DNA of 20,763 nucleotides. It comes from DATMYQ01 sp035560935 (GTDB lineage Bacteria > Bacillota > Negativicutes > Sporomusales > Sporomusaceae). Each line of letters opens with the position of its first letter. Within the stretch, counting starts at the first letter, position 1. The position numbers were made by a program, and so were the translations under genes. Below are positions 15,454-20,763 of this stretch, piece by piece. Location: the NCBI GenBank assembly GCA_035560935.1, contig DATMYQ010000159.1:1-20763 (forward strand), in the 5' to 3' direction. The notes below the pieces were generated by a model that was given only the letters and a program-made list of their open reading frames with translations, was not told the DNA's origin and did not search any database.

Positions 15454-16422
15454 TTAGATTGCCGGATTAACCATCAAAGCGTCAATGTTTTTCTTGAAGA
15501 GAGCAACAGCTTCCGGATGACGCAGTACCATGATGTGAGCGCCGCCCTGAGCCAAACCGGCAGCAGTCATTGCTTCCCACAGAATGGCCCGTTCTGTCTG
15601 GTTGCCCCAGTTGGGGAAATCTTCTTCCGTAGCAACGGCTTCTTTTGCACGCCATGCTTCGTAGCCAACCTGGCAAATAACCGGCATCGACAACATTTTG
15701 TCGCCGCCGAGCGCGCCCAGACGGCCGCGTTCGAGGATAGAGTAAGTATACTCAATGCCATAACCCAAAGCAGCGGTGCTGGGGTCAATGATGATGTTTT
15801 CCGGTGCCAGACCCAACTCAGAGATCAAGATATTGGTCTGTTTGCAGATGTTGATATCCAACGGGCTTTGCGCCAACACTTTGTGTTTGTGAACCATAGC
15901 AGCGGCAGCCACAGATTTGAAGTTATCCTGTTTGGCCAGACCGATCAGCAGGTTTTCACCAGCAGCAGCTTCAGCAACCACCGGCAGTACTGCATTGTCT
16001 TTTTCGTCGTCGCCGCAACCGATAACGATCAGCGGTACACTAACTGCAGCCAAAACAGCTTTCACAACTTTAGCGCAATCTTCCGGGCTCTTATTGCCAT
16101 TATCGGGATGAGCACCGGCCAGTTTGAGGTAAACCAAGTCAGCGCCAGATTCAACGGCTTTTTTAGCCCAAGCGACCGGATCACCCATTACGGAATCAAA
16201 AATTTTGTGCAGCTCAGGATGCCAGGCCGGTTTGATGTCCTGGATTTCAACGGCTACAACCGCTTTTAAAGGCATGTCGCCTTCAAATTGAAGGAACGGC
16301 ATAGTGGCGTCGCCGCCGACGGTTACGGTATTGGCGCGAGTGCCACCCTGTTCTTTGGTTGCACCAATGGTAACGGTGTTAATTTTACCGGTATACTTTT
16401 CTTTCAACATGTTAGTTGCCAT
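15454..16422 (-). CDS. acsD: Corrinoid/iron-sulfur protein, small subunit
   Basis: The small subunit of the methyl carrier between AcsE and acetyl-CoA synthase. The 322-residue protein is a TIM barrel of the AcsD/CdhD family; recognisable segments include EGDMPLKAVVAVEIQDIKPAW, PLIVIGCGDDEKDN and IIIDPSTAALGYG. It has no iron-sulfur motif of its own, as expected, because the cluster is in AcsC. The start ATG 16422 follows GGAAGGAG. It lies 21 bases after cooC and is separated from acsC by acsV and cooC, although the two subunits form an equimolar heterodimer. Confidence 0.94.
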   Translation of the reverse strand: MATNMLKEKYTGKINTVTIGATKEQGGTRANTVTVGGDATMPFLQFEGDMPLKAVVAVEIQDIKPAWHPELHKIFDSVMGDPVAWAKKAVESGADLVYLKLAGAHPDNGNKSPEDCAKVVKAVLAAVSVPLIVIGCGDDEKDNAVLPVVAEAAAGENLLIGLAKQDNFKSVAAAAMVHKHKVLAQSPLDINICKQTNILISELGLAPENIIIDPSTAALGYGIEYTYSILERGRLGALGGDKMLSMPVICQVGYEAWRAKEAVATEEDFPNWGNQTERAILWEAMTAAGLAQGGAHIMVLRHPEAVALFKKNIDALMVNPAI

Positions 16423-16443
16423 AGTTACGCTCCTTCCAAACTT

Positions 16444-17205
16444 TTATATTTGCGTTTTTTTACAAATGGCGTTTACCGCTTGTACGGCCGCCGAATCGTC
16501 CGGCAAGTCGAACAACGGCTTGCTCAACAAATCAAAATTTGCTACTTGGGAATCAAAAGGCATGATCCCGATCAAATTCAGACCTGTTTTTTGAATTTCC
16601 GCCTCGAGGGCCTTTAGATCTTCTGCCTCATTTTGCGATTTCGTCAAAACAAGATAGATGTTCTTTACATTGGATTTAATGGATTCCACCAGTTGATGCA
16701 CCCGGCCGGCCGAACGGACGCTGCGGGCCGACGTGTCACTGATGACAAACATAAAATCGATGTCCTGCGATACTCTGCGGCTGATATGTTCCAGACCCGC
16801 TTCGTTATCCATTACGATATAATCGTAATTGTTACCGAGTTTGTCCAGAAAACCGCGGAGAAGATTATTGGGGAAACAATAGCATCCCGGTCCGTCCGGC
16901 CCCCCCATGACCAACATGTCAACACTCTGGGTTTCCACCAAGGATGACTGGAGTTTGTACTCAATATAAGTTTCCTGGGTCATGCCGGAAGGGATGGCCC
17001 CGCGCACTTTGGTGCTGGCAATCAGATCGGAAATGGTTTCACCCAGTTCCATGCCCAGCGCCTCGTTGAGATTGGCATTGGCGTCCGCATCCACTGCCAA
17101 TATGGATTTTCCTTCACGATTGTTGACTAAATAACGTATCAACAATGCAGTAAATGAAGTTTTCCCGGTGCCGCCCTTACCGGCGACTGCGATTTGTGTA
17201 GCCAT
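16444..17205 (-). CDS. cooC: CooC-type nickel-inserting ATPase
   Basis: A MinD/SIMIBI-class ATPase (253 residues) of the CooC/AcsF family, which helps put nickel into carbon monoxide dehydrogenase and acetyl-CoA synthase. The deviant Walker A motif GKGGTGKT is at 9-16, the switch segment VDADANANLNEAL at 38-50, and the metal-binding CxC motif at C108 and C110 (PGCYCFPNN). Asp in DNEAGLEH fits the Walker B region. It sits between acsV and acsD. The nickel enzymes it would serve are not in the window but should be close. It could equally be named acsF; sequence alone does not separate CODH- from ACS-directed forms. Confidence 0.9.
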   Translation of the reverse strand: MATQIAVAGKGGTGKTSFTALLIRYLVNNREGKSILAVDADANANLNEALGMELGETISDLIASTKVRGAIPSGMTQETYIEYKLQSSLVETQSVDMLVMGGPDGPGCYCFPNNLLRGFLDKLGNNYDYIVMDNEAGLEHISRRVSQDIDFMFVISDTSARSVRSAGRVHQLVESIKSNVKNIYLVLTKSQNEAEDLKALEAEIQKTGLNLIGIMPFDSQVANFDLLSKPLFDLPDDSAAVQAVNAICKKTQI

Positions 17206-17244
17206 AACGTACTAAGACTCCTTTCAATTTGGCAACGGAAACCG

Positions 17245-19215
17245 TCAGCCTTCCACACTGGGAAACAATGACAGGTCCGTATGGGGGATAAACAACGAAG
17301 AAATAAATTCGTCCATAAACAGATTGCCAACCGACAATTCGATATAGGTCATTTTGCTGGCCAAGTTATTCGCTTCCGCCCAAGCCTCCCGGGATAAAAG
17401 CGCCATACAGGCTCCCTTTGCCGAGGTATTCCCTACATATTTGTATTTACTGGGCGGGAAATCCGGTAGCAGACCAATGGCAATGGCGTCAGCCATATTG
17501 AGATAATTGCCGAAGCCGCCGGCTACATAAATTTGCTCGATGCTGTCAATTTCAAACCCAACCAAATTTAGCAGCGTGCGTATTCCGGCAAAAACCGCCC
17601 CTTTGGCCCGCAGCAGGTTTTTGATGTCCGCTTCTGTGATAACGATATCACGATCAATGTCCGTATCTTCCTTCCAGACGAGTACAAATTCAGGGCCTGC
17701 ATCACCATTTCTCATCCGGTTCGTGGGCAAAGTGGTCTGAAACTTGCCAGCCCGGTCGATAACGCCCGCCCGCTTCAGTTTCGCCAGCCCGTCAATCAGT
17801 CCTGAACCACAAATGCCGATGGGTTTGCCATTATTGATTGTAATATATTTCACTTCGTAGGTCTGCGGATCAATCTTCAGTCGCTCTATGGCGCCATGCA
17901 TAGCCCGCATTCCAAAAGTAATCCCGGAGCCTTCAAAGGCAGGTCCGGCTGAGCAGGAGCAAGTTACCAGCCAATCACCCGACCCTAATACCATTTCCCC
18001 GTTCGTTCCAATATCAATTAATAAAGATATGGGAGCATCCGGGTTGCCCATGCCGGTAAACAGCGTTCCTGATACAATATCACCGCCCACATAGCTGGCC
18101 ACTGACGGATAACTGAAAACTAAAGCGTCATCATTAATACGCAGGCCTAATTCCTGGGCTTTTACCACCGGATAAAAGTTCGCCGTGGGAATATAGGGTT
18201 CCAGTCGTATGTATTTGGGATCAATTCCCAAAAACAAATGCGCCATCGTCGTATTACCGGCAGTCATCATTACGCGGATATCGGATTCTTTGATCTGCTT
18301 CTGTTTCACCAACAGATCCATAATTAAGGTATTAATGGTGTCAATAATTGACTGATGAACCGTTTTGAGCCCGTCAGGTTCATCCACCGCATAAACGATA
18401 CGACTGATTACATCATCACCAAAACGTGCCTGGCGGTTATGAGTACCAGCAGTATCAACCACCCTGCCTTTTTCTAAATCCAGCAGATAGACTACTACGG
18501 TGGTTGTGCCGATATCAACAGCCATACCGTACAGCGGCTTGTGATCATGACCCGGCTCAACAGCAATTACTTCAGCTTTTCCGCCAATCTCAGACAGCAG
18601 TACCGAGACTTTAAATTTTTCAGCCCTGATGATTGTTCCTAAATTACGTATAATTGGGAGAGGTACGCGGACATCCGTGCACTGTGTTTCTTTCATGAGA
18701 GCCATGGTCAGGCGATTCAAGTCGTCCCTATTGTCCTGCAAATTAGCAGCAGGCAAGACAAGCGGGATCCGGCGTAATAGAGGATTTAACGAATATCCGT
18801 GGAGAGGGCTTTCCTGGTTCTCCTGAATCAACTCTTTAAGCTGCCAGACATGCAGCAAGTAATGGCTCAAAGCTTCAGACATACCGGCATTCAACGAATT
18901 GCTGTCAACCAACACCTGATGTTTACTCATGGTCGAGATATTAGGGATTTCCACCACAATATCCTCGTCCTGCACCAGCGTCTGGCACGCCAGATTCAAT
19001 CCTTTTTCCGCCACCCGTACAGCCAGATGGCTGTCTCGACGGGATTTCGCCTTACCGCTTTTTAAGCGAACAGCACATTTACCACACGTTCCGTCACCGC
19101 CGCAAGGAGCTTTAATTTCAAGATCGGCTTTACCTGCGGCAGTCAGCAAATCAGTACCTGATTCAACCTCTACCTTTACGTCTGCCGGAAGAAATGTTAC
19201 GAACTGTTTGCTCAT
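17245..19215 (-). CDS. acsV: Reductive activator of corrinoid iron-sulfur protein (RACo-type ASKHA ATPase)
   Basis: Couples ATP hydrolysis to reduction of inactive Co(II) to Co(I) on the corrinoid protein. The 656-residue protein opens with a plant-type [2Fe-2S] ferredoxin domain (C38, C44, C47, C77), followed by a linker and middle domain. An actin-like ATPase fold then begins at DIGTTTVVVYLLD (234-246), with LIDIGTNGEMVLG and SCSAGPAFEGSGI further on and a GGFGN segment near the C terminus. Length and order agree with RACo from carboxydotrophic and acetogenic bacteria. It starts at ATG 19215, with AGGGGGG 10 bases upstream. It lies directly after acsC, its likely target. Confidence 0.93.
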   Translation of the reverse strand: MSKQFVTFLPADVKVEVESGTDLLTAAGKADLEIKAPCGGDGTCGKCAVRLKSGKAKSRRDSHLAVRVAEKGLNLACQTLVQDEDIVVEIPNISTMSKHQVLVDSNSLNAGMSEALSHYLLHVWQLKELIQENQESPLHGYSLNPLLRRIPLVLPAANLQDNRDDLNRLTMALMKETQCTDVRVPLPIIRNLGTIIRAEKFKVSVLLSEIGGKAEVIAVEPGHDHKPLYGMAVDIGTTTVVVYLLDLEKGRVVDTAGTHNRQARFGDDVISRIVYAVDEPDGLKTVHQSIIDTINTLIMDLLVKQKQIKESDIRVMMTAGNTTMAHLFLGIDPKYIRLEPYIPTANFYPVVKAQELGLRINDDALVFSYPSVASYVGGDIVSGTLFTGMGNPDAPISLLIDIGTNGEMVLGSGDWLVTCSCSAGPAFEGSGITFGMRAMHGAIERLKIDPQTYEVKYITINNGKPIGICGSGLIDGLAKLKRAGVIDRAGKFQTTLPTNRMRNGDAGPEFVLVWKEDTDIDRDIVITEADIKNLLRAKGAVFAGIRTLLNLVGFEIDSIEQIYVAGGFGNYLNMADAIAIGLLPDFPPSKYKYVGNTSAKGACMALLSREAWAEANNLASKMTYIELSVGNLFMDEFISSLFIPHTDLSLFPSVEG

Positions 19216-19281
19216 TCTTGGATTGCCCCCCTAATTACTTGACCAAGGCTACATGATCCCAACTCATACTATAAAATCAAA

Positions 19282-20625
19282 CTATTTTATCTGGTCGGGA
19301 TAGTTGGCTTTTACAAAAGCCGGAATACCAGCAGCTTCCTGCGGTCCAACAATGACGTTCAGTTTAGAGATTTCTTTCAGCTTACCGCTGATGATGGCAA
19401 CGTAACCAGGAATTACAATACTGCCATGGTTAACTTTGCTCATAATGCCGAGGTTTTGAATGGTCTCCCAGATCGGCTCAGCAACGAATTTGCCGGCAGC
19501 CCAAGCGGTCAATACCGAAGCGCCGTCAGTATCCACAGCGACGATATAGCCAGGAGCCTTACTTGCGGTAACTTCGCCTTCAACTGCAAAGTAAGTCAGT
19601 GCGAAGTTGGTGCAGACATATACAGGAGAATTCGGAGTAACTTCACCGATTTCATACACTTTGGCCTCAACAGCCATCGGTTTCTGCGGATCAGTGTAAA
19701 TATTCATGCGCCATGCCATCAAAGGCAGCAGTTGTTGCTTTTCGTCAGCTTTCAGACAAATGACGCTGGCGTATTTAGCAACATAAGTAGCGGCTTCCAC
19801 AATCTCTTCTTTCGCATCGGTGGCCACTGTGCAGGCCAACAACGGATAGCCGAACGGACGGAATTTTTTCTTAATGGCCAAACGGCGGGCATTAACCAAT
19901 TCACCCAGAGTTTTGGCTTGTTGGGTATTGCCGAAGTCAAGAACCAGCTCTTTATATTCTGCAGCAACTTTTTCTACCAAAGCTGCAGTGTCATCCAGGC
20001 CATTGCCTTTGACAACCAACGGGCAGGAGTTCGCTTTCGCCAGAGCAACCACTTTTTCCCAATTTTCCGCAGTAGCGGCATGGATCAGCGGTTTTTTCGC
20101 AGCTACAGCCGGAACAGCAGCCTCAAGAGCGGCTACGTCGCCAACCAGCAACAGGGCAAATTTCGCTTTGGCGGCAATCGCCTCTACAGCAGCTTTGAAA
20201 GTTGCTGCGTTGCCGGATTCATTGATAACAGCCACCATATCGATAGCAATGTTTTGACCGACCCGGTCCATAACCAGCGCATTGACTTTGGCAATTTTTG
20301 CATCAAGGTCAGCACCGCTCAGTTTGTCGGAGATCTGAACTGCCAAAGCAGTCGGATGATAGAAAGTTTTGTCATGACGGAAAAGGACAGTTTCGTCGCC
20401 CAGTACGATTTCTTGTTCGCCAACGCCTACTTTTACAGTTTTTACCGGCGGCGCGGTTGCTGCACCTAAAGTTTCTTTTGCTGCTTCCGTTGCATGGGGA
20501 CACATATCCAGGGATGCTTTGCCGTTAGCCATTGCCATTGCAAAAGCCAAGCAGGTAGGTGAACCGCAATCTTTACAGTTCGTTTTGGGAAGTTGTTTAA
20601 AAATGTCCAAACCTGTTAATGCCAT
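19282..20625 (-). CDS. acsC: Corrinoid/iron-sulfur protein, large subunit
   Basis: The large subunit of the corrinoid methyl carrier (447 residues, the usual length). The N-terminal [4Fe-4S] domain is visible as C17, C20, C25 and C42 (NCKDCGSPTC and MCPH). It is followed by a TIM barrel and a C-terminal corrinoid-binding domain that ends in the segment LNVIVGPQEAAGIPAFV. The cluster reduces the cobalt centre. The start ATG 20625 follows AAAGGAGAAG at ideal distance. It is the first gene of the operon inside this window; the 138 bases upstream hold a long hairpin and no coding sequence. Confidence 0.95.
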   Translation of the reverse strand: MALTGLDIFKQLPKTNCKDCGSPTCLAFAMAMANGKASLDMCPHATEAAKETLGAATAPPVKTVKVGVGEQEIVLGDETVLFRHDKTFYHPTALAVQISDKLSGADLDAKIAKVNALVMDRVGQNIAIDMVAVINESGNAATFKAAVEAIAAKAKFALLLVGDVAALEAAVPAVAAKKPLIHAATAENWEKVVALAKANSCPLVVKGNGLDDTAALVEKVAAEYKELVLDFGNTQQAKTLGELVNARRLAIKKKFRPFGYPLLACTVATDAKEEIVEAATYVAKYASVICLKADEKQQLLPLMAWRMNIYTDPQKPMAVEAKVYEIGEVTPNSPVYVCTNFALTYFAVEGEVTASKAPGYIVAVDTDGASVLTAWAAGKFVAEPIWETIQNLGIMSKVNHGSIVIPGYVAIISGKLKEISKLNVIVGPQEAAGIPAFVKANYPDQIK

Positions 20626-20763
20626 ATTCTCTTCTCCTTTCGTATATAGAAAACATTAGACCTCTATCAGCATAAGTCCTCATTTCACGTATACAGATAG
20701 TGACCGTTTTCACGTTCACTATCTGTATACGTTACTTTTTGAACTTTATACCCTGTACAATAT
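20626..20763 (-). promoter_or_regulatory. Upstream region of acsC
   Basis: This non-coding stretch runs to the window edge. On the minus strand it begins with an A/T-rich part containing TATAAAGTTC, a possible -10 whose -35 would be at or beyond the edge. It then has the 17-base-pair hairpin (20687-20732) and about 60 bases of leader. Whether acsC has its own promoter or continues an operon from the right cannot be told here. Confidence 0.4.
20687..20732. repeat. Long perfect inverted repeat upstream of acsC
   Basis: ACGTATACAGATAGTGA (20687-20703) and its exact reverse complement (20716-20732) form a 17-base-pair stem. After one mismatch, three more pairs close a TTTC loop. The repeat is A/T-rich, unlike the GC-rich terminators elsewhere in the window. 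On the plus strand TACTTTTTG follows; on the minus strand, the direction of acsC, no T tract follows. It could be an operator, an RNA-processing hairpin or a leaky terminator of an upstream gene. Confidence 0.8.

Noticed and set aside
19426..20469. A 347-codon plus-strand frame opposite acsC
   Set aside because: It is wholly inside acsC on the other strand. AcsC has matching length, cysteine motif and ribosome site, while the antisense frame has none.

Overview
The window reads as a chromosomal segment of an acetogenic (Wood-Ljungdahl) anaerobe. The protein set is the methyl branch of CO2 fixation with a methylene-tetrahydrofolate reductase of the MetFV-HdrABC-MvhD type, the corrinoid iron-sulfur protein and its activators, plus a trimeric [FeFe] hydrogenase. 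Strong AGGAGG-type ribosome sites and sigma-A-like signals suggest a Firmicute. The gene complement recalls the Sporomusa group (Negativicutes) and Moorella. The Sporomusa assignment is an impression from protein style, not a search result.

Layout: (1) At 1-1197 a plus-strand HD-GYP protein has its own clear promoter and ends at a bidirectional terminator. (2) At 1290-4176 a minus-strand operon pabA-pabB-pabC makes p-aminobenzoate for folate. (3) At 4312-7840 a minus-strand operon hydC-hydB-hydA encodes an NAD(H)-linked [FeFe] hydrogenase and closes with a terminator. (4) At 8047-20625 a long minus-strand operon or set of operons runs, in transcription order, acsC, acsV, cooC/acsF, acsD, acsE, hdrC, hdrB, hdrA, mvhD, metV, metF. 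It ends with three stacked hairpins, the last terminator-like. Carbon monoxide dehydrogenase/acetyl-CoA synthase (acsA/acsB) is not in the window; if present it may lie beyond the right edge, upstream of acsC.

How the genes fit together: HydABC exchanges electrons between H2 and NAD(H). MetF and MetV reduce methylene-THF to methyl-THF, probably inside a complex with HdrABC and MvhD. AcsE moves the methyl group from THF to the cobalt of AcsCD. AcsV reactivates oxidised cobalt, and the CooC-type ATPase helps load nickel into the CODH/ACS. PabABC supplies the aromatic part of the THF carrier used by this branch.

The points most worth a second look are: a compact HydB without the usual N- and C-terminal iron-sulfur domains, which predicts a ferredoxin-independent, non-bifurcating hydrogenase; an HdrA that is a tandem two-flavin fusion with a decayed cysteine motif in its middle domain; and strong non-terminator hairpins placed before acsC and between hdrB and hdrA. 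No tRNA, rRNA, CRISPR array, insertion sequence or phage gene was seen. No gene-free stretch exceeds about 210 bases.
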